Below, piece by piece: positions 1 through 8,448 of a DNA stretch of 64,000 bases. Below the pieces are notes generated by a model. It searched no databases. It was not told the origin of the DNA and was given only the letters and a program-made list of their open reading frames with translations. Both the position numbers and the translations under genes were made by a program. Within the stretch, counting starts at the first letter, position 1. Each line of letters begins with the position of its first letter. Origin of the DNA: Rhodothermales bacterium (GTDB lineage: Bacteria; Bacteroidota; Rhodothermia; Rhodothermales; JANQRZ01); assembly GCA_039944855.1 (NCBI GenBank), contig JBDUXZ010000021.1:1-64000 (forward strand), written 5' to 3'.

Positions 1-34
1 CCCACTGGGCGTCCGTCAGGTCGGAGCCGTAGCG

Positions 35-307
35 TTGCGAGCGCATGGGTCCGGGCGTCTGGTGAGCGAATCAGGGCTCTTCCAGACGCCGACGGGCGCC
101 CATAGGCTTCCACTGAGCCGTTCCCCAAACAGTCTCTTAGAGGAGGTCGGAGTCCTTGTCCCCGGCACTCAGGGCGCGACGGGTCGCGCACTAGAGGACC
201 GTGTCATCCGCCTCCTCGACTTGGTTGCAGAGGGAAATCCTGAACTTCATGCCGAGGTGGAGAACGCTAAGAACGTAGTTCTTGGGCACATTAGGGGGGA
301 TTCGTAA
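35..307 (+). CDS. possible tail of an unknown protein (weak)
   Basis: An open frame of 90 codons with a TTG as its first possible start; it may instead continue from upstream of the window. The last 55 residues look like a real amphipathic protein (EDRVIRLLDLVAEGNPELH), whereas the first 35 look like random frame. It ends 135 bases before the excisionase-like gene and is on the same strand as the mobile-element block. I recognise no family. It could be the C-terminus of a phage or plasmid protein, or a chance frame; third-position GC is not as strongly biased as in the clear genes nearby. Confidence 0.25.
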   Translation: MRAHGSGRLVSESGLFQTPTGAHRLPLSRSPNSLLEEVGVLVPGTQGATGRALEDRVIRLLDLVAEGNPELHAEVENAKNVVLGHIRGDS

Positions 308-442
308 ATAGGGGTCACATCCGAGCAGCGGCTGACTGCAACCGCTCGCTCGCCCCTACTACCGCCCTGGTCGAAGCCCAAACTTGGGGTCCACATCGGA
401 CCTCCTACGGGTAGCCGCGCCAGAGCAAAAACCCGTCCCTGT

Positions 443-730
443 ATGGAGTGCCGGCCTGCTCCCTCCGATCTGAGCACCGAAGCCCTCGCTTCCGACGTGG
501 CACGCTTGGTTATTGACGAATTCGAGAAACGCTTGGGTTGTGTTCCAGTGCAGCCCCTGCTGGACCTCGACGGCGCCGCGACCCGGCTCAACGTATCGCC
601 GCGGACCGTAGAGAGCCTCGTCGCTCTCGGCGAGATCCCAGTCGTTCGGATCGGCACCGGCCGCGGAGTCCGTCGCTTCGAGCTGACAGCGCTTGATGCG
701 TTCATCCGCCGGAGCACGCGGGCTCTGTAG
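443..730 (+). CDS. small helix-turn-helix / excisionase-like DNA-binding protein
   Basis: A 95-residue protein. The C-terminal 55 residues match the helix-turn-helix 17 / MerR-like excisionase pattern: a hydrophobic lead (LLDLDGAATRLNVS), a recognition segment (PRTVESLVALGEIPVVRIG) and a basic wing ending RRFELTALDAFIRR. Such proteins bind DNA as excisionases or as small regulators of phage and plasmid genes. The N-terminal 40 residues are unassigned. It lies upstream of a filamentous-phage-type replication gene, which fits a control or excision role in the same element. The family assignment is from the motif pattern; the specific function is inference. Confidence 0.75.
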   Translation: MECRPAPSDLSTEALASDVARLVIDEFEKRLGCVPVQPLLDLDGAATRLNVSPRTVESLVALGEIPVVRIGTGRGVRRFELTALDAFIRRSTRAL

Positions 731-1046
731 CCTCACCCAGGTCGCGGTCACGAAATGAGTATGCCCTCGTCTTGGACACGGGCTTAAATGGGCCCACCCC
801 CTACGCGCCGCTTTCCTCTTAAAGCCAAACGACTCCGCATTGAGCATCTGGCCACCCACATCCCCACCTAGATCGTCCGCAGTTGCGCGACAGCCCACGT
901 GGCCGCAGCGATCCAGTAATGCAGACTGTCTTCCGAGTGACGGCCCCCCAAGGCCCCACCGCCCGCTGCTAGACGCTGAGATGCCAGCTTAGTCCCTGTA
1001 ACAACGAGGAATCCACCCCACTAACTGCAACACCCCAGCTATAGCT
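731..1046. other. gap of 316 bases ahead of the replication gene
   Basis: No convincing gene on either strand; the frames crossing it are shadows. It ends with the palindrome AGCTATAGCT immediately before the ATG of the replication protein. As the region between a small DNA-binding protein and a rolling-circle initiator gene it is a natural place for an origin or operator, but I could not identify a nick site or a clear hairpin. Confidence 0.4.
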
Positions 1047-1538
1047 ATGCACAAACCTCATCCCTGCAACGACATCGACACCGTTTCGCTCAACACGCCG
1101 GTGTTGCCCGTCTTGGACGCGCTCTACGACCCCGACCGCTACACGCTGGTGTCCAAGAACGGAGAGTCCGCCTACTACACCGCGAAGCACGGCGGCATGA
1201 AGGTGCTCGTCACGCCGCACTACGCCCGCGTGACGGGGAGCATCGCCAAGTACGTCGCTGGCTCGAACCTCCACGGTTTCGACCCCGCCGCTGTCGGGCC
1301 GGCGCTCTCAGAGATCGAGGAGGCGCTCGGCTTCCCGGAGGGTGAGCTCCTCCTCGCCAAAGTGACGCGGCTCGACGTCGGTGCCAACCTCGTCCTCGAC
1401 CGCCCCGTCTCCGAGTACCTCGACGCTATGTGCACGGCGGGGCGCCTCCACCCGGTGAGGTACCGGCCCGAAACCCTCTACTTCCAGAACACCATGCGGG
1501 AGCTCGCGCTCTACGACAAGATCGCGGAGGCCCGATGA
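1047..1538 (+). CDS. rolling-circle replication initiator, gene II/X family, N-terminal half
   Basis: A 163-residue protein that aligns by eye with the N-terminal and catalytic part of the filamentous phage pII family. It shows the substrate-like stretch HGGMKVLVTPHY, the motif VTRLDVGANL (pII: ISRIDATFSA) and the catalytic-tyrosine segment MRELALYDKIAEA (pII: RTLVAYLKHVE). In phage f1 the tyrosine in that segment nicks the origin. The frame ends with TGA in an ATGA overlap with the next frame, which carries the rest of the family domain. The complete family protein is usually one chain of about 300-410 residues, so this half is unusual: a coupled two-subunit protein, a -1 frameshift product, or a decayed gene. 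Confidence 0.8.
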   Translation: MHKPHPCNDIDTVSLNTPVLPVLDALYDPDRYTLVSKNGESAYYTAKHGGMKVLVTPHYARVTGSIAKYVAGSNLHGFDPAAVGPALSEIEEALGFPEGELLLAKVTRLDVGANLVLDRPVSEYLDAMCTAGRLHPVRYRPETLYFQNTMRELALYDKIAEAR

Positions 1539-1993
1539 GCGTCCCCGACCAACTCGCGGGCGGCTCCATCCTCCGTGCAGAGCTCCGCATCAAGAAGAAG
1601 CTCACGCAGCAGGTAGGCCAGCCTGTCGTCGGTGGACACCTCGGCGACCCCGCCTTCTATCGGCGCCTCGGTGACCTCTGGCTCAAGCACGTCGAGCAGG
1701 TCGAGTTCGACCGCCTCCTCCGCATCACCCACCCAGCAACGATCCCCGAGCTCCGCGACAGCCTGGCCCTCCAACTGATGGAGTCGTACGGAGGGGCAGA
1801 GGCCCTGGTCCGCGCGATCAACGTCGCGCGGGAGGCCGGTCACATCGACCGCGTGCAGGCGTCCCGTCAGCGAGCGTGGGTCCAGAAGCTCGCCACGCAT
1901 CCGCGTCTCACAGCGGAGGTCGATGTCGCCACGGAGTTCCGCGCCGCCATAGCCGCCGTGCACCAGGCCACGCAGGCCTACCGGTCAAACTAG
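1535..1993 (+). CDS. replication initiator, gene II/X family, C-terminal half
   Basis: A 152-residue frame starting at the ATG that overlaps the stop of the preceding frame (ATGA). It begins MSVPDQLAGGSILRAELRIKKK, which matches the segment following the catalytic tyrosine in pII-type proteins (f1: GLVRFEARIKTRYLKSFG). The remainder is helical (LWLKHVEQVEF, LVRAINVAREAGHIDRVQ). A slip of one base back at the junction would join the two frames into one 315-residue protein. In f1 a C-terminal product (pX) is made from an internal start within gene II, so a separately translated C-terminal protein has a precedent, although f1's internal start lies much further downstream. Confidence 0.75.
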   Translation: MSVPDQLAGGSILRAELRIKKKLTQQVGQPVVGGHLGDPAFYRRLGDLWLKHVEQVEFDRLLRITHPATIPELRDSLALQLMESYGGAEALVRAINVAREAGHIDRVQASRQRAWVQKLATHPRLTAEVDVATEFRAAIAAVHQATQAYRSN

Positions 1994-2031
1994 CTAATCA
2001 TCCCCCAACCCCTTTAAAACCCACTCTACCC

Positions 2032-2313
2032 ATGGCAAAGACCCCCAAGTGGTACGTCGTGTTCGTCGGTCGGCGGACGGGCATCTTCACCTCGTGGTAC
2101 GGCCCAGGAGGTGCGCAGGCGCAGATCCACCGCTTCTCCGGCGCCGCCCACGAGTCTTACGAGTCGGCGGCCGCCGCTCGCGAGGCGTGGCAGCGCTGGA
2201 AGCATGGGGAGCCCGCCGACTGCGTCCGCGTCGTCCGCGACGGCCAGGAGGTCGAGTTCCCGCTCGAAGGCCCGCTCTATCAGTTTCTCCGCGCCAACGG
2301 CTTCCTGCCGTAG
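2032..2313 (+). CDS. stand-alone RNase HI N-terminal (viroplasmin-like) domain protein
   Basis: A 93-residue protein that is almost entirely one caulimovirus viroplasmin / RNase HI N-terminal domain: KWYVVFVGRRTGIFTSWY near the N-terminus, then QIHRFSGAAHESYESAAAAREAWQRW. In eukaryotic RNase H1 this domain binds RNA/DNA hybrids and double-stranded RNA. No catalytic RNase H domain follows, since the frame stops 37 residues after the domain. It starts 38 bases after the replication protein, behind an AT-containing leader (TTTAAAA). A role in handling replication intermediates of the element is plausible inference. Confidence 0.8.
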   Translation: MAKTPKWYVVFVGRRTGIFTSWYGPGGAQAQIHRFSGAAHESYESAAAAREAWQRWKHGEPADCVRVVRDGQEVEFPLEGPLYQFLRANGFLP

Positions 2314-2384
2314 CCCTGATCCCAGGGCCTTTCCCAACAATTGTTGGAGCGCACTCCGCGCTACACACCCTAAACGCATCACCT

Positions 2385-3749
2385 GTGAACGGCACCTATC
2401 CCATCTCCTCATCCACGCTCCCGGAGGGCGAGCGGTCGCAGCTCATCGAGGCGGCGCACGACGCCATACGCCGCGGCAACCAGGCCCAGGTCGAGTTCGG
2501 ATACTGCCTCCGTAGTCTCAAGCTTGGCCCGCCCCCCCTCAGCGAGTCCGAGTTCCGCCGCCTGATGCGCATAGAGTTCGACCGCAGCGGCGAGCGCGGC
2601 AACCAGCTCATCGACCTCGCCGAGCTCCACGCCGCCTTCACCGAGGCTGGCGTGGAGCCGCTCGTCGCCGAGGGGCACGCCCGCGCCGTGAAGTCGCTCG
2701 AGTCGCTCGAGCTCCAGGTGCGCGTCGTCATGCGGGGGCGCGAGCTCGCCGCCGCCGAGGGCAAGAGGCTCTTCGCCCGCCACCTCGACGCCGCCGTCGC
2801 CGAGGTGCTCGCGGGGGTTGAGGTCGACCTGGACGACGCCCCGGGGAACACGGAGGAAGCGCGCGAGCCCGTGCACGCCCGGGGCGGCCTCCACGTCGTC
2901 TTACCCAAGGACGCTGCCCCGGGCGACGCCGTGCCATACCTCCCGGGCCGTGTCGTCGCGCCGTGGGAGGGCGGGGCGGCGCTCCCGGAGCCGAGCCGCC
3001 GCGGCCTCGCCCGCGTCGACCTCGACGAGGCCGCCGAGCTCGTCTGGCCCGTCGTCGGACCGGACCCGTGGACCACGGCGGTGGACTGGGAGGCCCCGGC
3101 TGGGCCGTTCGCCGCCACGCTCTTCCCCGACCGGCTCGGCGCGCCCTCGGAGGCGCCGTCTCCCGACGGCGGCGGCCGCGCCCGCACCGTGCTCGTCGCG
3201 CCGGGCGTCGACCTCCTCCACCCCGCGCTCCCCGAGGACGTTGCACAGAAGGTGATCGGCGTGGCGGGCGCGGACCGGCATCGCCTCTACGTCTTCCTCA
3301 CCGCCCACCCCGATCGCGTCGCCCTGTTCGCGTGGCCCGACAACGCCGCCGTCTGCCTCGAAGCCTGCGACGCCGCGTCGGCCAAGGCCGCTGCGCTCGC
3401 CGCGACCCCGGCGAGTGGCGCCCACGACGGAGCGCCGTCCGGCTCGGCGCCCCACTTCGTGCTCCTCCTCCGGGACTGCGCCGAGCCCGTCGCACCGGAG
3501 GCGCTCCGCCCCTTTGCGTGGGTGCTCCTCCGCGGGAAGCGGACGAAGCAGGCCGCCTACGACAGCGTGCTCCGCGCCTTGGCGGCCAACCGCCTCCACG
3601 TCGGCCGCGAGGTCCGCGCCAACCTCAAGGGGAACCCGCTCGTCGCGCCCGTCCTGGCCGAGCCGCGCCCTGAGCGCCGCGCCGTCGCCGTCGTCGCCGT
3701 GGGCGACCGCGCGAAGGGCCCGCTCCGCCCCCCGGCTCGCCAGCAGTAA
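2385..3749 (+). CDS. unknown 454-residue mobile-element protein (DUF3102-like N-terminus?)
   Basis: I chose the GTG at 2385 because upstream in-frame sequence has no Met and overlaps the previous gene in another frame. The N-terminal 120 residues are helical (LPEGERSQLIEAAHDAIRRGNQ, then LRSLKLGPPPLSESEFRRLM). They resemble the DUF3102-type pattern of plasmid and phage proteins, but only loosely. A Pro/Asp-rich linker follows. The last 170 residues form an alpha/beta region (HRLYVFLTAHPDRVALFAWP; HVGREVRANLKGNP). The gene ends 33 bases before the DUF5131 gene and probably shares its transcript. No catalytic motif is recognised. Confidence 0.65.
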   Translation: MNGTYPISSSTLPEGERSQLIEAAHDAIRRGNQAQVEFGYCLRSLKLGPPPLSESEFRRLMRIEFDRSGERGNQLIDLAELHAAFTEAGVEPLVAEGHARAVKSLESLELQVRVVMRGRELAAAEGKRLFARHLDAAVAEVLAGVEVDLDDAPGNTEEAREPVHARGGLHVVLPKDAAPGDAVPYLPGRVVAPWEGGAALPEPSRRGLARVDLDEAAELVWPVVGPDPWTTAVDWEAPAGPFAATLFPDRLGAPSEAPSPDGGGRARTVLVAPGVDLLHPALPEDVAQKVIGVAGADRHRLYVFLTAHPDRVALFAWPDNAAVCLEACDAASAKAAALAATPASGAHDGAPSGSAPHFVLLLRDCAEPVAPEALRPFAWVLLRGKRTKQAAYDSVLRALAANRLHVGREVRANLKGNPLVAPVLAEPRPERRAVAVVAVGDRAKGPLRPPARQQ

Positions 3750-3782
3750 CGCGAACCGACCACCACCAACCAACGAACAACG

Positions 3783-4625
3783 ATGTCAAACCTCTCCGCC
3801 ATCGAGTGGACGGACAAGACGCTCAACCCCATCCGTGGCTGCAGCCGCGTCAGCCCCGGGTGTCTGAACTGCTACATGTTCGACGCGGTCGAGACCCGCC
3901 TCCGCCACAACCCCTCCGGCGCCTACGCCAACGGCACCGCCGTAACGCTCCACCTCGACGTCCTCGACCACCTCGGACGCGACCGCGAACCGAGCCGGTA
4001 CTTCATCTGCTCGATGTCGGACTGGCTGCACGAGGACGTCCCCGACGAGGCCGTCGTCGCCCTCGTCGACGCGCTCCGCCGCCACGACCACCACTGGTAC
4101 TTCCTCCTCACGAAGCGCGCCGAGCGCCTGGCGGAGCTCGGACCCTATCTCGCTTGGCCCGACCACGTCATAGCCTGCGTCTCGGTCGAGAGCGAGGAGC
4201 AGGTCCACCGGATCGACCTCCTCCGCGCGTGCGGGGCGAAGCGGATCGGGGTCTCGGCCGAGCCCCTCATCGGGCGGCTCCCCCTCGGCACCGAGGCCGC
4301 GCGCGCCCGCTACATCCGCGGCCTCGACTACGTGATCGTGGGCGGCGAGACGGCGCCCGAGGGCAAGGTCCGCCCGATGGCGAAGGCGTGGGCGACGGGG
4401 GTCCGCGACGCGTGCCTCGCCGAGGGCGTCCCGTTCCACTTCAAGCAGTGGGGTGACGTCGACGAGCACGGTGACTACGTCGGGCACAAGAAGGCAGGCC
4501 GCCTCCTCGGTGGCCGGACGCACGACGACCTCGCGCGGGGGTGCGCCGAGCACCTCGAGCGCGCCCGGCTCCTCGCCGCAGCCGGGTCCACACGGCGGTC
4601 TGCCTCCCGCTCCGCACGCCCCTAG
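3783..4625 (+). CDS. DUF5131 (phage Gp37/Gp68) family protein
   Basis: A 280-residue protein with the family's hallmarks: SAIEWTDKTLNPIRGCS at the N-terminus, a cysteine cluster CSRVSPGCLNCYM (Cys-x6-Cys-x2-Cys), SMSDWLHEDVP, LLTKRAERL, VSVESEEQ, VSAEPLIGRL, VIVGGET and FHFKQWG near the end. The family occurs in phages and plasmids. The three-cysteine cluster recalls an iron-sulfur or radical-SAM-like site, but the reaction is unknown to me. The ATG at 3783 follows an A/C-rich leader (ACCACCAACCAACGAACAACG). The last 25 residues (RLLAAAGSTRRSASRSARP) are a basic tail outside the usual domain. Confidence 0.85.
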   Translation: MSNLSAIEWTDKTLNPIRGCSRVSPGCLNCYMFDAVETRLRHNPSGAYANGTAVTLHLDVLDHLGRDREPSRYFICSMSDWLHEDVPDEAVVALVDALRRHDHHWYFLLTKRAERLAELGPYLAWPDHVIACVSVESEEQVHRIDLLRACGAKRIGVSAEPLIGRLPLGTEAARARYIRGLDYVIVGGETAPEGKVRPMAKAWATGVRDACLAEGVPFHFKQWGDVDEHGDYVGHKKAGRLLGGRTHDDLARGCAEHLERARLLAAAGSTRRSASRSARP

Positions 4626-4712
4626 GCAGGCGTCGCAGACGTCCGCCGCATGGGCGCTCATCCTACAACCATCCCCTAGCGATACACCCTCATCCCCCAA
4701 ATCAACACTCCC

Positions 4713-5147
4713 ATGACTGACCCCAATACGCCCCGAAGCATGTTCGTCGCCGAGAACGGCAACGTGACCCACGTCGGTTGGCTCGCCAACCTCTATACGG
4801 ACGTGGAGGACTACGACGACGCATCCGGACGCGTGGACTACGTCATCCGCGTCGACTTCGTGGAGGAGCGGGCCCGGCGTCCGGTCTTGACGGGCACGGC
4901 CACCGTCGAGGAGCTCGCCGACCTCACGATCGACCTCCTCTCCGCGATCGTACTGTACCTACGTCGGCTCGAGTGGGGGCGCCCGGCGCCCAACCTCCAC
5001 GCCGTCGACGTCCGCGATGACTGGGCGAAGGCGCTCCGCCCCCTGGGCCTCGACGAGCACAGCCCCGAGGTCCGCGAGTTGATGGACGAGATGGCTCCGG
5101 AGCGAGCCCGGGCCCAGGAGGAACTGCGGGAGTGGATCGACGAGTAA
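4713..5147 (+). CDS. hypothetical acidic protein, 144 aa
   Basis: A soluble acidic protein with no recognised family. It shows a beta-rich N-terminal half (MFVAENGNVTHVGWLANLY; VDYVIRVDFVEE) and a helical C-terminus rich in Glu, Asp and Arg (ELMDEMAPERARAQEELREWIDE). The codon pattern is GC-rich at third positions, as in the neighbours, and the ATG follows a C/A-rich leader with no Shine-Dalgarno. It is the last gene of the element-like block and is convergent with the kinase gene at 5254-7071. Confidence 0.65.
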   Translation: MTDPNTPRSMFVAENGNVTHVGWLANLYTDVEDYDDASGRVDYVIRVDFVEERARRPVLTGTATVEELADLTIDLLSAIVLYLRRLEWGRPAPNLHAVDVRDDWAKALRPLGLDEHSPEVRELMDEMAPERARAQEELREWIDE

Positions 5148-5253
5148 GGCCCCGCTCGGGATGACAATGTGGAGAGCGTTTCGACAGAGCAATGGCGTTT
5201 AAGCCGAGGCACGACAGGCGACAGGCGGTAGCTGATTGGGTTATCTAGAGGAA

Positions 5254-7071
5254 CTACTCGGCTCGGACGATCCTGAAGACGACGCTTTCTGACACCTGCT
5301 CGAAGGACGCCGCGACATCGATGACCTGCACTGGGTCCAGCACGTTATAGCCTTCGCGTTGGACGCTGATACGATGCCGGCCCGGCCCCAGTGTGATCAC
5401 CGTAGGTGTAAACGCGTCGACTGGTCGGCCGTTGACGACGACCGTGGCGAATGGAGCGGGGCCTCCACCGCCTTCGAGCATAGTGCCTACACTGATAGTT
5501 GCCTCGAAGTAGCAGGTGAGCTCTCTCGATTCGCCGGCCACGAGCCGTACGTCGGTGCGCTCGGTGCCGTAGGTAGGATGGGTGAAGCTCACCTCGTACT
5601 TTCCCGGGGGTAGGGTGAATCGCCCGGACTCCAATCGCCGCTCTCCACGAACCGCGACGGTCCCCACCGGTACCGCTTTGGCTACGAGTATAGCCGCAGG
5701 GGGCGCCTCAGCATTCGTCTGGGAAGACGCGGTCTGCTCGCTGGACGTGGTGCTGGAGGGCGCTATCGCCTGGTCGCGGTCCGGCGAGCTGCTCTCGACC
5801 TTCAGCCCTGCGTCGCTCCTGTCCGGAGAGGCCGCCGAAGCGGCACCTTGGGGGTTTGGGTCGCGATGGGAATCCTCGAGACCTGCCGGCTCATGGGCTG
5901 TGGTGCCGATGGCGCTCGGCTCCTTGAATACGGTCCCGATCGTGTCTCCTTGCAGCGGCCCGTCGTCCTGGGAGCCGAGTGGCCCTTCCGAGCGGGAAGG
6001 CTCGGCAGCACGAAGGACGAGGCCTCCGACGAGAACGACGGCAACGAGGACGGCCGCGACCGATCCGTATCGTTTCAACCGTGAAGGAGCCGCCGCACCG
6101 GGAGCAGCGAGAGGGGAGAGCCGGTGCCCCACCGATCGCGGGCCGATGTTGCTCCCCTCTTGCTTCCCATGTGGAACCCGGAGGGGGGCAGCACGCAGCG
6201 GGGCTTCCTCTGCATCCTTCGGAATGCCTCTTGCGTTCACCGGAGGCTCTGATCGGCGCGCTTCAGGAGTCTTCTCGAGGTCGGCCAGCATTCCCTCAAC
6301 GTCGTCATAGCGGTCCTCGGGGCTCTTCGCCAAACAACGCCCTATGACCCGCGCCATGTCAGGTGACGCCACGCCCTCGATCGCGCCGAGTTCAGGTTCG
6401 CCGTAGAGGATGTCGAAGAGGAGGGCCCCTTCGTAGGGGCCATCGAACGGACGCCGCCCCGAGATCATCTCGAAGAGCACGATGCCGAGCGACCACAGAT
6501 CGCTCCGGGCGGTCGCCTCCCCCCGCACTTGCTCCGGGGCCATGTAGGCCGTCGTGCCGAGGGTAGCCCCCGTCTTCGTCAGCGTGCTCCCCGGCATCTT
6601 AGCGATCCCGAAATCTACGAGCTTGACCTGTCCCTCCCGCGTCACGATGACGTTCGAGGGCTTTACGTCGCGGTGCGTCACGTCCCTGGCATGAGCTGCA
6701 GCCAGCCCGCAACCGATCTGGAGCGCGATACCGACGGCTTCCTCCGGTGTGAACACCCCTTCTGAGAGCATGGCGCGGAGCGAGTGCCCGTCGTAGCAGC
6801 CCATGGCGATGAAGACGCGGCCGTCCTCGGTCTCCCCGATCTCGTATATCGTACAGATGTTGGGGTGGTCGAGCCGGGAAGCGGCGCGTGCTTCCGCTAG
6901 CAGGCGCTCCCGGGCATGCGGGTCCTCGCTGAGGCGGGTCGGGAGGAATTTGAGAGCGGCGTCGCGCTCGAGCTTGGTGTCGCGCGCCTTAAACACGATG
7001 CCCATGCCGCCCTCGCCGAGCGGTTCGAGGAGGCGGTACTGATTGATGACGGTGCCCGGCGCGAGGATCAT
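5254..7071 (-). CDS. Ser/Thr protein kinase with transmembrane segment and PEGA-type C-terminus
   Basis: A 605-residue Hanks-type kinase. The glycine loop is GEGGMGIVF at 19-27, the ATP-anchoring lysine K41 (AALKFL), the catalytic loop HRDVKPSN at 133-140 (D135) and DFG at 153-155, followed by GTTAYMAPEQ. The kinase domain ends near residue 270. A low-complexity linker leads to one membrane segment (VAAVLVAVVLVGGLVL) around residue 335. A Ser/Thr-rich stretch and a C-terminal beta region follow, with two PEGA-like repeats (FTLPPGKYEVSFTH; ITLGPGRHRISVQREGY), probably outside the membrane and binding cell-envelope material. It is the last gene of the - strand run from 18364 and starts 66 bases after the cyclase stop. 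Confidence 0.93.
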   Translation of the reverse strand: MILAPGTVINQYRLLEPLGEGGMGIVFKARDTKLERDAALKFLPTRLSEDPHARERLLAEARAASRLDHPNICTIYEIGETEDGRVFIAMGCYDGHSLRAMLSEGVFTPEEAVGIALQIGCGLAAAHARDVTHRDVKPSNVIVTREGQVKLVDFGIAKMPGSTLTKTGATLGTTAYMAPEQVRGEATARSDLWSLGIVLFEMISGRRPFDGPYEGALLFDILYGEPELGAIEGVASPDMARVIGRCLAKSPEDRYDDVEGMLADLEKTPEARRSEPPVNARGIPKDAEEAPLRAAPLRVPHGKQEGSNIGPRSVGHRLSPLAAPGAAAPSRLKRYGSVAAVLVAVVLVGGLVLRAAEPSRSEGPLGSQDDGPLQGDTIGTVFKEPSAIGTTAHEPAGLEDSHRDPNPQGAASAASPDRSDAGLKVESSSPDRDQAIAPSSTTSSEQTASSQTNAEAPPAAILVAKAVPVGTVAVRGERRLESGRFTLPPGKYEVSFTHPTYGTERTDVRLVAGESRELTCYFEATISVGTMLEGGGGPAPFATVVVNGRPVDAFTPTVITLGPGRHRISVQREGYNVLDPVQVIDVAASFEQVSESVVFRIVRAE

Positions 7072-7137
7072 CGGGGGAGCATGAGAACGGCTAGCAGGGA
7101 AGGCTGCGGGTGGGCCGAGCGACAGGTGTCGGGAGAG

Positions 7138-8322
7138 TCAGGCGAGTTCGACGAGGTGGAGGGGCTCCGTACGTCCGCGGATCTCGACGTCGCCGTGCTC
7201 GTGCAGATGGATGCGGGGGTCGCCCGGGTGCAGAGCACTCTTGACCCACACTTCGCCAGAGACGAGGAGGCGGGAGCCGTACGTCTTGTTGAGCTGCTCG
7301 ATTCGGGCGGCCGTATTGACGACGTCGCCGGTCACCTGGTACTCCTTGTGGACGTGGGACCCGATGGTGCCGGCGACGACCTCGCCGGCGTGGAGTCCAA
7401 TCCCGAGGCGGGTGGGGGGGAGCTCTCCAGAGTCGATGCGCTCGTCGAGCTGGGCGAGGATGTCGAGGGAGGCTTCGATAGCGCTCCGGCAGTCGTTCCC
7501 GTGAGAGACAGGAGCACCAAAGATCGCCATGAACCCGTCGCCGAGGAAGTTGTGGAGGATCCCCTTTGCCTCCGACACCGCCTCGATCATAAACCCGAAG
7601 AGGGCGTTGAGGTAGTCGACGACCTCTTCGGGCTCGGCGTGTTCGGAGTACGTGGTGAACCCACGGAGGTCGAGGAACATGATGCACGCGTATACCCGGC
7701 GGCTCGGGGGCTCAGTGTCGTGGCGTAGGAGCTCCTCAACAACGGCAGGCGCGGTGTGGCGACCGAACACGTTCCTGATCCGGTCTCGCTCCTCCTGGGC
7801 CCGCTGCCGCGCCTCGTCTGCCCGCGCTGCTTCAACGATCTGGGCCGACTGACCGGCAATGATCGTGAGGAGCCGGGCATCCTCGTCCGAAAAGCGATCC
7901 CCGTTCGTTTTGTTGTAGAGCGTGATGACGCCTTGGAGCCGGCCGTGTGCTTCGAGCGGCACACAGAGTACGGACTCCACAGCTCCATCCCAGTCGAACT
8001 CATGAAAGACGGCGTGCTTCCGCACGTCATCGATGACGAGGGGTCTTCGGTTCGCGTACATCCAAGCTAGGAGGGCCTCGTCAGGCCGGAATGTGGCCGT
8101 CGAGGCACCGCTGGCGGCTGTGCGAACGAGGGTGACGGCGGGTGCGTCGGCGGCGTCGTCGAGGAGCGTGATGACGCCCTGTTCCGCTCCGAGGGCTCCG
8201 AGCGACCGGCGGACGAGGGTGCGAACGATGGTGTCTACATCGCGCGCTCGGCCGATCGCGAGGGCGAGTTCGTTGAGGAGCGTGAGCTCGGTGATGTGCC
8301 TGCTGGGCCGCTCCTTCCGCAT
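7138..8322 (-). CDS. GAF-domain class III adenylate/guanylate cyclase
   Basis: A 394-residue soluble protein from the chosen ATG (MRKERPSRHITELTLL). In-frame ATGs at 8439 and 8400 would add up to 39 unconserved residues. A GAF domain spans roughly residues 10-170 (SVLCVPLEAHGRLQGVITLYN), then a helical linker (ARADEARQRAQEERDRIRNVF), then the catalytic domain: metal-binding FLDLRGFT, GDGFMAIFGAP, and YQVTGDVVNTAARIEQLNK, the nucleotide and transition-state region. It should make cAMP (or cGMP) in response to whatever the GAF domain senses. A cyclic-nucleotide-binding protein lies at the far end of the same gene run (17816-18364), suggesting a local circuit. Confidence 0.9.
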   Translation of the reverse strand: MRKERPSRHITELTLLNELALAIGRARDVDTIVRTLVRRSLGALGAEQGVITLLDDAADAPAVTLVRTAASGASTATFRPDEALLAWMYANRRPLVIDDVRKHAVFHEFDWDGAVESVLCVPLEAHGRLQGVITLYNKTNGDRFSDEDARLLTIIAGQSAQIVEAARADEARQRAQEERDRIRNVFGRHTAPAVVEELLRHDTEPPSRRVYACIMFLDLRGFTTYSEHAEPEEVVDYLNALFGFMIEAVSEAKGILHNFLGDGFMAIFGAPVSHGNDCRSAIEASLDILAQLDERIDSGELPPTRLGIGLHAGEVVAGTIGSHVHKEYQVTGDVVNTAARIEQLNKTYGSRLLVSGEVWVKSALHPGDPRIHLHEHGDVEIRGRTEPLHLVELA

Positions 8323-8448
8323 CGCGCGCTCCGGGCTGTTAGGGGTCGGATGATCACGAGCTATAGGATAGGAGTTGAGCCGCAGTGAATCCAGTGGCAT
8401 ACGCCGCCGAGTGGGAGGGCCCGGTGCGTAGCTCGCCATGCGGAGGCA

